Below, piece after piece: positions 53,553 through 62,114 of a DNA stretch of 64,000 nucleotides (position 1 is the first letter of the stretch; each line of letters begins with the position of its first letter). Source of the DNA: Prescottella equi (GTDB lineage: Bacteria; Actinomycetota; Actinomycetes; Mycobacteriales; Mycobacteriaceae); assembly GCF_020171745.1 (NCBI RefSeq), contig NZ_JAIVAH010000009.1, forward strand, positions 1 to 64,000, given 5' to 3'. The position numbers and the translations under genes are program-made. The notes beneath the pieces were generated by a model. It was not told the origin of the DNA. It ran no database searches and saw only the letters and a list, made by a program, of their open reading frames with translations.

Positions 53553-54295
53553 GCCGACACCGTCCGCTTCTCGATTCGCTTGTCCTGCTGACCCGCATGC
53601 ACCACACGCTGGACGAACACACCCGGCAGGTGGACCTGTGCGGGATCGAGCTCGCCCGGCTCGACCAGCTTCTCGACCTGCGCGATGGTGACCCGGCCGG
53701 CCATCGCGGCCAGCGGATTGAAGTTCATCGCGGTCTTGTTGAACACGAGATTGCCCTCGGTGTCACCGATCTCGGCGTGGACGAGCGCGAAGTCCGCGAC
53801 GATCGACTCCTCGAGCACGTACGTCTTGCCACCGAACTCGCGAGTCTCCTTGGCGGGCGACGCGACCGCGACCGAACCGTCGGCGTTGTAGCGCCACGGC
53901 AGGCCGCCCTCGGACACCGGGGTTCCGACACCGGCCGGCGTGTAGAACGCGGGGATACCCGCGCCACCGGCACGCATCCGCTCGGCGAGCGTGCCCTGCG
54001 GCGTCAGCTCCACCTCGAGCTCACCCGAGAGGTACTGCCGCGCGAACTCCTTGTTCTCACCCACGTACGACGCGGTGACACGACGGATCTGCCCGGCCGA
54101 CAGCAGGATTCCCAGACCCCAGTCGTCGACGCCGCAGTTGTTGGAGAACACCTCGAGTCCGGACACGCCACGCTCGGCGAGCCCACCGATCAGCGCGCTC
54201 GGGATACCGCACAGACCGAAACCACCGACCGCGAGCGAGGATCCGTCGGCGATGTCCGCGACGGCCTCGGCCGCCGTTGCGAAGACCTTGCTCAT
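53549..54295 (-). CDS. scoA: 3-oxoacid CoA-transferase, alpha subunit
   Basis: A 248-aa CoA-transferase family I alpha subunit. [17 protein letters not shown] is the family signature near residue 24, followed by [15 protein letters not shown], a [12 protein letters not shown] stretch and the [20 protein letters not shown] CoA-binding region. It overlaps fahA upstream and scoB downstream by 4 bp each. With scoB it forms the enzyme converting acetoacetate to acetoacetyl-CoA. Confidence 0.87.
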   Translation of the reverse strand: MSKVFATAAEAVADIADGSSLAVGGFGLCGIPSALIGGLAERGVSGLEVFSNNCGVDDWGLGILLSAGQIRRVTASYVGENKEFARQYLSGELEVELTPQGTLAERMRAGGAGIPAFYTPAGVGTPVSEGGLPWRYNADGSVAVASPAKETREFGGKTYVLEESIVADFALVHAEIGDTEGNLVFNKTAMNFNPLAAMAGRVTIAQVEKLVEPGELDPAQVHLPGVFVQRVVHAGQQDKRIEKRTVSA

Positions 54296-55476
54296 CGGGC
54301 ATCACCGATGGCGGGCAGGATGCGGGCACGGACCTCGCCGAAGCCGATGCGGCCACCGTTCACGCCGGGTGCGGTCGCCGAGATCGAGATCTCGTCGCCG
54401 TCCTGGATGAAGGTGCGCTGCTCACCGGCGACCTCGACGGGTTCGGCTCCACCCCATGTCAGTTCGATGAAGGCGCCTCGTTGAGCCTTGTCGGGACCCG
54501 AGATGGTGCCGGAGCCGAAGAGGTCACCCGTGCTCGCCGCCGCACCGTTGACGGTGGTGTGCGCCAGCATCTGCGCGGGCGACCAGTACATCTGTGCGTA
54601 GGGCGGACGGGAGACGACGTCGCCGTTCCACTCGACCTCGAGATCGATGTCCAGGCCCCACTTCTCGTCACCCTGCAGGTACGGCAGCGGGGTCGGATCC
54701 TGCACCGGGGTGTCGATGCGGGCGGCCTCGAGCGCCAGCAGCGGGACGACCCACGCGGAGATCGACGTCGCGAAGCTCTTGCCCAGGTTCGGGCCCAGCG
54801 GGACGTACTCCCACGCCTGGATGTCGCGTGCGGACCAGTCGTTGAGGATCACGGCGCCGAAGCAGTGCTCGGCGAACTGATCCGGGGTGATCGAGGAGCC
54901 CATCGGCGATCCGACACCGACGATGAAGCCCATCTCGGCCTCGATGTCGAGGCGGATCGACGGACCGAACGACGGGGCCGCGTCGGCCGGAGCCTTGCGC
55001 TGACCGCACGGGCGCACGATGTCGGTGCCCGACACCACGACGGTGCTCGACCGGCCGTGGTAGCCGACCGGAAGGTGCTTCCAGTTCGGCATCAGCGCAG
55101 CCGAATCCGGGCGGAACAGCCGGCCCAGGTTGGTGGCGTGGTTCTCCGACGCGTAGAAGTCGACGTAGTCGGCGACCGCGATCGGCAGGTGCATGGTGAC
55201 GTCGTCGACCGAGAACACCGCGTCGTCGGCGATCTCACCGGCGACCAGTTCGGTGATCTGCGCGCGAACCTCGACCCAACGGTCGCGGCCCTGGGCCATG
55301 AACGCGTTGAGCGTCGACTGGGCGAACGTGTCGTCGCCCAGTGCCTTGGCGAGGTCGACGACGCTGTCGCCGACGCGCACACCCACCCGCGGGCCCGCGT
55401 CGGCGGTCGAGAACACACCGTAGGGCAGGTTGTCGACACCGAACAGGGAGTCGGCGGGAATCGAGATGACGGTCAT
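54292..55476 (-). CDS. fahA: Fumarylacetoacetase
   Basis: A 394-aa FAH, near the usual 400-430 aa. The N-terminal beta domain contains LPYGVFSTADAGPRVGVRVGD. The catalytic domain shows YVDFYASENHATNLGRLFRP with the active His/Glu/Asp ligands, LPVGYHGRSSTVVVSGTDIVRP, EAEMGFIVG, NDWSARDIQAWEYVPLGP and STISG-like GSGTISG. It splits fumarylacetoacetate into fumarate and acetoacetate. It overlaps both neighbours by 4 bp. Confidence 0.93.
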   Translation of the reverse strand: MTVISIPADSLFGVDNLPYGVFSTADAGPRVGVRVGDSVVDLAKALGDDTFAQSTLNAFMAQGRDRWVEVRAQITELVAGEIADDAVFSVDDVTMHLPIAVADYVDFYASENHATNLGRLFRPDSAALMPNWKHLPVGYHGRSSTVVVSGTDIVRPCGQRKAPADAAPSFGPSIRLDIEAEMGFIVGVGSPMGSSITPDQFAEHCFGAVILNDWSARDIQAWEYVPLGPNLGKSFATSISAWVVPLLALEAARIDTPVQDPTPLPYLQGDEKWGLDIDLEVEWNGDVVSRPPYAQMYWSPAQMLAHTTVNGAAASTGDLFGSGTISGPDKAQRGAFIELTWGGAEPVEVAGEQRTFIQDGDEISISATAPGVNGGRIGFGEVRARILPAIGDAR

Positions 55477-56384
55477 GCGAGGGGTCCTTCCTCGATCGAG
55501 GTGGAATCCACCGAGCCCGTAGGCGCGGAGGGCTCGGTGGATGATTGGGGCACCAGTCCGAGGCCGACCAGTTCGGTCAGCGGGTCGCTGATGCTGCAGG
55601 TGCCGAAGGACCGGAAGTTCGCGCGCAGCGCGTCCACCGCCTCGGCCGACAGTCCCGCCAGTGCTCCGGCGAGATTCGTTCCGTCACGGTCGGCGAGCGT
55701 CGCGGCAATCTCCTCGACGCTCGCGCCGCCGGCGGCCCGATGCGTCGCGAGCATGACGTTGAGGAAACCGTGCTGCTCGAATCCCGTGTCGGGGTCCGTG
55801 TTCCGGATCGCGTGGTGCAGACCCGCGGTCGCCTTGAAACGCACACCCGATGTCGCGACGGTGTGGATCGCGGCGGCCAGTTCGGCCTCGTCCGGGTACG
55901 CGGTCGCGACGATGCCGCCGGTGCGGAACTTCGCGGAGTACGGCGAGCCGACCATTCCGGCCAGGATCGCGGGGCGGCGGTCGTCACGCGGAACCTCGAC
56001 GAAGATCTCCACGCCCGGTGCGGCCGCGGCGATCTCGTCGAGAGCGCCGAACAGCGCGTCCGGCGTCTGCCCCTCGGGAACACCGATCTCCATCGCGACC
56101 AGCTTCACGTCGTCGATCGCACGCAACTGCTCGAGCGCCGCCGGAACGGCGTCGGTGCCGGCGGGCACGGTCAGGCTCAGCTCGAGCTCGCCGTCCTGCT
56201 TCGCGACGATCTCGGGCAGCTCACCGAGGCGGGGTGCGGGGAACACGAACGGCCCCACCAGCGCAGCGTGATCGCTGCGCTCGTGCGCGAGGTGCGCGGG
56301 CACCGCGGCGTCCATCGGCGCGTTCCCCGGGGGGAACAGCGCCGCGTCGTCGCACAGGCCGGCCAGCAATGGAGAAATGGTCAC
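55473..56384 (-). CDS. Unknown protein embedded in the homogentisate operon
   Basis: A 303-aa protein I do not recognise. It opens VTISPLLAGLCDDAALFPPGNAP, is rich in Ala/Leu with alternating beta-alpha texture (VEIFVEVPRD, FKATAGLHHAIRN), and ends in a Ser/Thr tail. It lacks the glutathione-transferase fold of classical maleylacetoacetate isomerases and the DinB fold of mycothiol-dependent ones, as far as I can tell. The GTG at 56384 overlaps the hmgA stop by 4 bp. Its position between HmgA and FAH, where the isomerase is needed, is the only clue to its role. Confidence 0.75.
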   Translation of the reverse strand: MTISPLLAGLCDDAALFPPGNAPMDAAVPAHLAHERSDHAALVGPFVFPAPRLGELPEIVAKQDGELELSLTVPAGTDAVPAALEQLRAIDDVKLVAMEIGVPEGQTPDALFGALDEIAAAAPGVEIFVEVPRDDRRPAILAGMVGSPYSAKFRTGGIVATAYPDEAELAAAIHTVATSGVRFKATAGLHHAIRNTDPDTGFEQHGFLNVMLATHRAAGGASVEEIAATLADRDGTNLAGALAGLSAEAVDALRANFRSFGTCSISDPLTELVGLGLVPQSSTEPSAPTGSVDSTSIEEGPLA

Positions 56385-57580
56385 TTGTTCGGCCCCCGCC
56401 CGGACCAGGACCACGCGTAGGCCTCGTCCTCGCACGCCAACGCGCCCTCACCGAGCTCGAGCGGACGGAAGGTGTCGACCATGACGGCGAGCTCGTCGAA
56501 GAACTCGACGCCGATGCTGCGCTCGTACGCGCCCGGCTGCGGGCCGTGGGCATGGCCGCCGGGGTGGATCGAGATCGAGCCCTGGCCAATGCCCGAGCCC
56601 TTGCGGGCCTCGTAGTCGCCGCCGACGTAGAACATGATCTCGTCGGAGTCCACGTTCGAGTGGTAGTACGGCACCGGGATCGCCAGCGGGTGGTAATCGA
56701 CCTTGCGGGGCACGAAGTTACAGATGACGAAGTTGTTGCCCTCGAACGCCTGGTGCGCCGGCGGCGGCTGGTGCACGCGGCCGGTGATGGGCTCGTAGTC
56801 CGAGATGTTGAAGGTGTACGGGTACAGGCAACCGTCCCAGCCGACGACGTCGAACGGGTGGTTCGGGTACACCATGCGGGTGCCGACGATCGCGCCACCG
56901 GCGCGGTGCTTGACCAGCACCTCGACGTCGGTGCCCTCGGCGACCAGCGGTTCGGCGGGGCCGTGCAGGTCGCGCTCGCAGAACGGCGCGTCCTCGAGGA
57001 ACTGGCCGAACTTCGACAGGTAGCGCTTGGGCGGAACGATGTGGCTGTTCGCCTCGATTGCGTACGCCCGCAGCGGCTCCGAACCCTGCGGCACCCAGCG
57101 GTGGGTGGTCGACATTGGGATCAGGACGTAGTCACCCGGGCGGGCGTGCAGTGCACCGAAGACGGTCTCGACGATCGCCTCGCCGGACTCGACGTAGACC
57201 ATCTCGTCGCCGACCGAGTTGCGGTACAGCGGCGACTCCTTGGCGGAGACCACGTACGACAGGCGCACGTCGGCGTTGCCGAGGATCAGCCGGCGCCCGG
57301 TGACCACGTCGGTCTCGGCCCAGATCTCCTCGGGGAAGAGATCATGCAGCTTGAGGTGCCGCGGCTTGAGCGGGTGGTTCGGCGTGGTGGTCTGGTCGCG
57401 CAGCTCCCACACGGTCGCGTCGACGATGGCCGACGGGATGTGGCGGTGGTACAGCAGCGACGAATCGGAGGAGAAGCCCTCCTCGCCCATCAGCTCCTCG
57501 AAGTAGAGCTGGCCGTCCTCGTCCCGGTGCTGGGTGTGACGCTTCGGCGGAATGTTGCCGAGCTGTCGGTAGAACGCCAT
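56381..57580 (-). CDS. hmgA: Homogentisate 1,2-dioxygenase
   Basis: A 399-aa cupin dioxygenase. YYHSNVDSDEIMFYVGGDY holds two Fe ligands (His and Glu), and ISIHPGGHAHGPQPGA the others. VVGWDGCLYPYTFNISDYEP precedes. It opens homogentisate to maleylacetoacetate. AGGAGG sits six bases before the ATG. It leads the operon hmgA, unknown gene, fahA, scoA, scoB. A probable MarR site lies 107 bp upstream. The gene for 4-hydroxyphenylpyruvate dioxygenase is not in the window. Confidence 0.94.
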   Translation of the reverse strand: MAFYRQLGNIPPKRHTQHRDEDGQLYFEELMGEEGFSSDSSLLYHRHIPSAIVDATVWELRDQTTTPNHPLKPRHLKLHDLFPEEIWAETDVVTGRRLILGNADVRLSYVVSAKESPLYRNSVGDEMVYVESGEAIVETVFGALHARPGDYVLIPMSTTHRWVPQGSEPLRAYAIEANSHIVPPKRYLSKFGQFLEDAPFCERDLHGPAEPLVAEGTDVEVLVKHRAGGAIVGTRMVYPNHPFDVVGWDGCLYPYTFNISDYEPITGRVHQPPPAHQAFEGNNFVICNFVPRKVDYHPLAIPVPYYHSNVDSDEIMFYVGGDYEARKGSGIGQGSISIHPGGHAHGPQPGAYERSIGVEFFDELAVMVDTFRPLELGEGALACEDEAYAWSWSGRGPNK

Positions 57581-57686
57581 GACCGGCCTCCTGAGGTACT
57601 CGCGCCCGATCTCGGGCTGTGGTCGTCACCGTCGGCGAGACAGCAGCGCGGCTGTGGTGGTCACGGCCGCCGGTCCCTCTCCGAGG

Positions 57687-57708
57687 TTAGTAAACAGATT
57701 AACTAGTT
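57687..57708. promoter_or_regulatory. MarR operator candidate upstream of hmgA
   Basis: A 22-bp AT-rich site, TTAGTA-N10-ACTAGTT in outline, in an otherwise GC-rich region. It shares 17 of 22 bases with the site at 58547 in the marR promoter. Confidence 0.65.
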
Positions 57709-57755
57709 TCGGGGCGTGAGCGCAACCACACGAGCGGTCTTCTCCTCACCCACCC

Positions 57756-57863
57756 CCCGCGTTTCGCGCACTTGTCGCGCCTCCACGCCCGCCCACCCCG
57801 CGTTTTGCGCACTTAACGCGCGGAGAGGGACCCCGGCGCAGCGATAAGTGCGCAAAACGCGGG
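57756..57863. repeat. GCGTTTTGCGCACTT inverted repeat plus degenerate copy
   Basis: CCCGCGTTTTGCGCACTTA (57797-57815) pairs exactly with 57845-57863, 29 bp apart. A degenerate third copy, CCCGCGTTTCGCGCACTTG, lies at 57756-57774. The same element recurs at 59479-59546. It lies in the gap downstream of marR and upstream of hmgA, and may act as a terminator or a dispersed repeat. The rest of 57581-57904 is the hmgA promoter. Confidence 0.8.
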
Positions 57864-57904
57864 AAGGCGGGAAAGAGGGAGATGCCGTGGGAGCGGCGGC
57901 GGTT

Positions 57905-58480
57905 CTAGTTGCGGCCGCGGACGTCGAACTGGCTGCGGTTGGTGATCAGCTTGTCGAGCAGCATCACGAGAATGTGCTGCTCAGCCTCGGTGAGCACACT
58001 CGCCCAGGCGTACTCGCGCTCGTTGTGCTCACGGTAGGTCGCGGCCATCTCGGCACGCCCCTGCTCGGTGAGCGACAACTGCACCGACCGGCCGTCGTGC
58101 GCGTCCGGCGACCGCTCGATCAGACCGCTCGCGACCAGCGTCTTCGCCAGGTTGGAGACGGCGGCGCGGCTCATACCGGTGAGCTTGGCGGCGCTCTTGG
58201 GCTCGATGGGCCCGGCCAGCCACGTGACGAACATCAGCCGGAACGCCGACCACGACAGGCCACGCGGGCGATGGACCGACGATTCCAGGTCGTAGGTGAC
58301 GACGTTCGCCGCCCGGTTCAGGGTCAGTAAAACCTGCGTGGCCAAATGATGGGTGGACCCGAACTCCGTGCTCAGACGCGTATTGGCAAGGTCGATGAAG
58401 GACCAGAAGTCGAGCGACCCGGGCGCCGGCGTCGCCGAACCCTCCGCCGCCTGCGCGCTGCGCCCCTCGTCGCCGTTCAT
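57905..58480 (-). CDS. MarR-family regulator
   Basis: A 191-aa MarR-type winged-helix protein. SAAKLTGMSRAAVSNLAKTLVASGLIERSPDAHDGRSVQLSLTEQG (about residues 95-140) holds the recognition helix and beta-wing. It lies just upstream of the homogentisate operon on the same strand. Matching AT-rich sites in its own promoter and in front of hmgA suggest it represses both. Homogentisate or a product is the likely effector. AACG-type Shine-Dalgarno is weak. Confidence 0.85.
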   Translation of the reverse strand: MNGDEGRSAQAAEGSATPAPGSLDFWSFIDLANTRLSTEFGSTHHLATQVLLTLNRAANVVTYDLESSVHRPRGLSWSAFRLMFVTWLAGPIEPKSAAKLTGMSRAAVSNLAKTLVASGLIERSPDAHDGRSVQLSLTEQGRAEMAATYREHNEREYAWASVLTEAEQHILVMLLDKLITNRSQFDVRGRN

Positions 58481-58546
58481 TCGGCCAGCCTATCGCGGCT
58501 GCGCAGCGGCTCGCGCAGCTCAAAACGTCGTACAGACTCCACCCAA

Positions 58547-58568
58547 TTAGTATATCTATTTACTAGTT
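58547..58568. promoter_or_regulatory. MarR operator candidate upstream of marR
   Basis: A 22-bp AT-rich site ending TTTACTAGTT, 17 of 22 identical to the one at 57687. It lies 67 bp before the marR start in the gap divergent from iclR. Confidence 0.65.
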
Positions 58569-58737
58569 GGCGACGCTTCTGTGGCGCCGCACTCACTCCC
58601 GGCGGATCTTCGCCGCGCCCGTTCGGCCCTGTGCGCCAACGGGTTACCCATACGCAGCTTAAAGTCTGTACAAAGGACCGAGACCAGCGAAAGTGTCGCC
58701 CAGAACCGGGCGCGACGACCCCCCGAACAGGATGAAC

Positions 58738-59421
58738 ATGAGCACACTGCAGACCCTGGACCGTGGGCTGCGTGCACTCGACGTCGTCGCACAGTCCGCA
58801 GCCGGCATCTCGGTGGCCGACCTCGCCCGCGAACTCGATGTGCACCGCGCCATCTGCTACCGGATCGTCGCCACGCTCGAGGCGCACGGATTGGTCGCCC
58901 GCACCGCCGACGGCCGGATCCGGCTCGGCGTGGGCGCCGCCGTCCTCGCCTCGCGGTTCGAACCGCAGTTCGCCGGCGACGTCCAGCCCCTTCTCCACTC
59001 GCTCGCCAACGAGACCCGCGCGACCGCGTTCATCTCCGCAGCTCAGGGGCAGAACTGCGTCGTGATCATGGTGGCCGAGCCCGAGGCGACACTGCTGCGG
59101 GTCGGCTACCGCGTCGGCAGTAGCCACCCCCTCGACCGCGGGGCCGCCGGAATCGCGATCCTCGCGATGCGCCCCGAGAAGCCGAACGACTCCGACGAGG
59201 TCTGCCAGGCGCGGATCGACGGCTTCAGCCTCACCCGCGGACAGCTCGAGCACGGCGCGGTCGGCATCGCGACGGGTATCTGCCTGCCCGACGGCGTCGG
59301 CGCCACCACCGGGCTCGAGCGCAGCATCGGCGTCGTCGCGATCGACGGCCTCGACACCGACCGGGCCGCCGGCGCTGTTCAGCGCACCGCCCGCCACATC
59401 GAGCGCCTCATCACCGTCTGA
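58738..59421 (+). CDS. IclR-family regulator (P450 side)
   Basis: A 227-aa short IclR protein. The helix-turn-helix (ISVADLARELDVHRAICYRIVATLEAHGLV, about residues 20-50) is followed by a complete but compact effector domain, with VGSSHPLDRGAAGIAI and VVAIDGLDTDRAAGAV. The ATG at 58738 is better spaced from AGGA than the one at 58732. It precedes the P450 gene by 342 bp on the same strand and is divergent from marR, so it probably governs the P450-transporter-hydrolase genes. Confidence 0.85.
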   Translation: MSTLQTLDRGLRALDVVAQSAAGISVADLARELDVHRAICYRIVATLEAHGLVARTADGRIRLGVGAAVLASRFEPQFAGDVQPLLHSLANETRATAFISAAQGQNCVVIMVAEPEATLLRVGYRVGSSHPLDRGAAGIAILAMRPEKPNDSDEVCQARIDGFSLTRGQLEHGAVGIATGICLPDGVGATTGLERSIGVVAIDGLDTDRAAGAVQRTARHIERLITV

Positions 59422-59478
59422 CAGGCACCCACCTGACGAGCACCACCCAGCGGCACCCGCACCTCGCGGGTGCCGCTT

Positions 59479-59546
59479 CTCGCGTTTTGCGCACTTGACG
59501 CGCCAAACCCCGGCCCTCGACTCGCGCTAAGTGCGCAAAACGCGAG
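59479..59546. repeat. Second GCGTTTTGCGCACTT inverted repeat
   Basis: CTCGCGTTTTGCGCACTT (59479-59496) pairs exactly with 59529-59546. Same core as at 57797. It lies 58 bp after the iclR stop and may end that transcript. Together the two elements bracket the marR-iclR pair. Confidence 0.8.
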
Positions 59547-59641
59547 GGGGCGGGGAGCCGGGGCGGTGAATCCCGGTGGCGGCGCGGGCATTCGGCCAGC
59601 TCAGGCCCGGTAGTTACAGACCACTTACGTCGTTACGGGGG

Positions 59642-59671
59642 CCGCACTTGACCCCGAATGTGACCGCACTT
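59642..59671 (+). promoter_or_regulatory. Direct repeats upstream of the P450 gene
   Basis: CCGCACTT occurs at 59642-59649 and again at 59664-59671, exactly 22 bp (two helical turns) apart, 93-122 bp before the P450 start. They are a plausible binding site for the IclR activator. The rest of 59422-59763 shows only the inverted repeat at 59479. Confidence 0.4.
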
Positions 59672-59763
59672 ACTCTGTGCGAAGTTCGCTCACCGATACA
59701 AGGTGTGCACTATTCGTAAATGCGCAGTTGGCGCCAGTTTCACTTCAGACGGAGATGCAAGTC

Positions 59764-62070
59764 ATGAGCGTGTGCCCGATCGACCACGCAGCCCTGCAGA
59801 GCACGGGCTGCCCGGTTTCCGCGAATGCCGCCGCCTTCGACCCCTTCACCGGCCCGTACCAGGTGGACCCGGCCTCGTCGCTGCGCTGGTCGCGCGACGA
59901 GGAGCCGGTGTTCTACAGCCCCGAGCTCGGCTACTGGGTGATCACCCGGTACGAGGACGTCAAGGCCGTCTTCCGCGACAACATCCTGTTCTCGCCGTCG
60001 ATCGCGCTCGAGAAGATCACCCCGGTCTCGGACGAGGCGACGGCGACGCTCGCGAAGTACGACTACGCGATGGCGCGCACCATGGTGAACGAGGACGAGC
60101 CCGCGCACATGCCGCGCCGTCGCGTGCTGATGGATCCGTTCACCCCCAAGGAACTGGTCCACCACGAGCCGATGGTCCGTCGCCTCACCCGCGAGTACGT
60201 CGACCGGTTCATCGAGACCGGCCGGGCCGACCTCGTCGACGAGATGCTGTGGGAGGTCCCGCTCACCGTCGCACTGCACTTCCTCGGCGTGCCCGAGGAG
60301 GACATGGACGAGCTGCGCAGCTACTCGATCGCGCACACGGTCAACACCTGGGGCCGGCCCGCGGTCGAGGAGCAGGTCGCGGTCGCCGAGGCGGTCGGCA
60401 AGTTCTGGCAGTACGCCGGGACGGTGCTCGACAAGATGCGCAAGGATCCGTCCGGCCACGGCTGGATGCCGTTCGGCATCCGGGTCCAGCAGGAGCAGCC
60501 CGACGTCGTCACCGACTCCTACCTGCACTCGATGATGATGGCGGGAATCGTTGCGGCGCACGAGACCACGGCCAACGCTTCCGCGAACGCCTTCCGCCTG
60601 CTGCTCGAGAACCGCAGCGTGTGGGAGGAGATCGTCGCCGATCCGAGCCTGATCCCCAACGCCGTCGAGGAGTGCCTGCGCCACTCCGGTTCGGTCGCCG
60701 CGTGGCGCCGCCTGGTCACCGACGACACCACCATCGGCGGCATCGACATCCCGAAGGGTGCGAAGCTGCTGATCGTCACGTCGTCGGCCAACCACGACGA
60801 GCGCCATTTCGACAACGCCGACGACTTCGACATCCGTCGCGAGAACTCCAGCGATCACCTGACGTTCGGGTACGGCAGCCACCAGTGCATGGGCAAGAAC
60901 CTCGCCCGCATGGAGATGCAGATCTTCCTCGAGGAGTTCACCAAGCGTCTCCCGCACATGGAACTGGTCCCGGACCAGGAGTTCACCTACCTGCCCAATA
61001 CCTCGTTCCGCGGCCCGGATCACGTTCTGGTGCAGTGGGACCCGGCGAAGAACCCGGAGCGTTCCGACCCGTCGATCCTCGACGACCGCCAGCCGGTCAA
61101 GATCGGCGAGCCGTCGAAGACCAACATCTCGCGCACCGTCTCGGTCGACGCGATCACCCCGGCCGCCGACGGCGTCGTGCGCGTGACGCTGTCGGATCCA
61201 TCGGGCAAGCCGCTGCCGAAGTGGACCCCCGGCTCGCACGTGGACGTCGAGCTGGGCGACCTGTCGCGGCAGTACTCGCTGTGCGGTGACCCGAACGACC
61301 TGTCGCACTACGAGATCGCGGTGCTCGAGGAGCCCGAGAGCCGCGGCGGATCGCGCTACGTGCACCGCACCCTGCAGGTCGGCGACACGCTGAAGATGCG
61401 CGGCCCACGCAACCACTTCAAGCTCGACCCGGACGCGCAGCGCTACGTCTTCGTCGCGGGCGGTATCGGCATCACCCCGGTCATCGCGATGGCCGACCAC
61501 GCAAAGGCCACCGGCAAGGACTACGAGATCCACTACTGCGGACGCGATGTCGCGACGATGGCGCTGCTCGACCGGCTGACCGCCGATCACGGCGACAAGG
61601 TCGAGATCCACTCGAGTGCCGCGGGCAACCGCCTCGACATCCCGGCGCTGCTCGCGACGCCGGCCGACGGCACCCAGATCTACTCGTGCGGCCCGGAGCG
61701 GCTGCTCGCCGCGCTCGAGGAGGCCACCGCGCACTGGCCCGAGGACTCGCTGCACGTCGAGCACTTCACGTCGAACCTGGCCACGCTCGACCCCGCCAAC
61801 GAGCACGCGTTCGAGGTGGAACTGCGTGACTCCGGCCTGACCATTCAGGTCGCGGCCGACCAGACGGTGCTCGACGCCCTGCGCGCGTCGAACATCGACA
61901 TCCAGAGCGACTGCGAGGAGGGGCTGTGCGGATCGTGCGAAGCCCCCGTCCTCGACGGCGAGGTGGACCACCGCGACATGGTGCTCACCAAGACCGAACG
62001 GGCACAGAACAAGTCGATGATGACCTGCTGCTCACGCGCGTGCGGCAAGAAGATCAGCCTCGCGCTCTGA
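59764..62070 (+). CDS. Self-sufficient cytochrome P450 (CYP116B, P450RhF-like)
   Basis: A 768-aa fusion in the CYP116B layout. The heme domain (about residues 1-430) has VAAHETT in the I helix, ECLRH as ExxR and FGYGSHQCMG with Cys375. The phthalate-dioxygenase-reductase-like part (about 445-670) has RQYSL near 502 for FMN and GGIGITPV near 566 for NAD(P)H. The C-terminal 2Fe-2S ferredoxin has Cys717, 722, 725 and 755. It can hydroxylate or O-dealkylate without partners. The size is close to P450RhF. GGAG nine bases before the ATG at 59764 sets the start. Natural substrate unknown. Confidence 0.95.
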   Translation: MSVCPIDHAALQSTGCPVSANAAAFDPFTGPYQVDPASSLRWSRDEEPVFYSPELGYWVITRYEDVKAVFRDNILFSPSIALEKITPVSDEATATLAKYDYAMARTMVNEDEPAHMPRRRVLMDPFTPKELVHHEPMVRRLTREYVDRFIETGRADLVDEMLWEVPLTVALHFLGVPEEDMDELRSYSIAHTVNTWGRPAVEEQVAVAEAVGKFWQYAGTVLDKMRKDPSGHGWMPFGIRVQQEQPDVVTDSYLHSMMMAGIVAAHETTANASANAFRLLLENRSVWEEIVADPSLIPNAVEECLRHSGSVAAWRRLVTDDTTIGGIDIPKGAKLLIVTSSANHDERHFDNADDFDIRRENSSDHLTFGYGSHQCMGKNLARMEMQIFLEEFTKRLPHMELVPDQEFTYLPNTSFRGPDHVLVQWDPAKNPERSDPSILDDRQPVKIGEPSKTNISRTVSVDAITPAADGVVRVTLSDPSGKPLPKWTPGSHVDVELGDLSRQYSLCGDPNDLSHYEIAVLEEPESRGGSRYVHRTLQVGDTLKMRGPRNHFKLDPDAQRYVFVAGGIGITPVIAMADHAKATGKDYEIHYCGRDVATMALLDRLTADHGDKVEIHSSAAGNRLDIPALLATPADGTQIYSCGPERLLAALEEATAHWPEDSLHVEHFTSNLATLDPANEHAFEVELRDSGLTIQVAADQTVLDALRASNIDIQSDCEEGLCGSCEAPVLDGEVDHRDMVLTKTERAQNKSMMTCCSRACGKKISLAL

Positions 62071-62114
62071 TCCCCCCTCCCCCAGAATCTCTCCAGCACC
62101 CGAAAGGATCCGTC

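Noticed and set aside
57756-57863. Repeats as a CRISPR array
   Set aside because: The units are inverted, only three are present, with no regular spacers and no cas genes.
59740-61971. A 743-aa minus-strand open frame opposite the P450
   Set aside because: Stop-free only because of GC bias. The plus strand encodes a complete CYP116B protein with all motifs.
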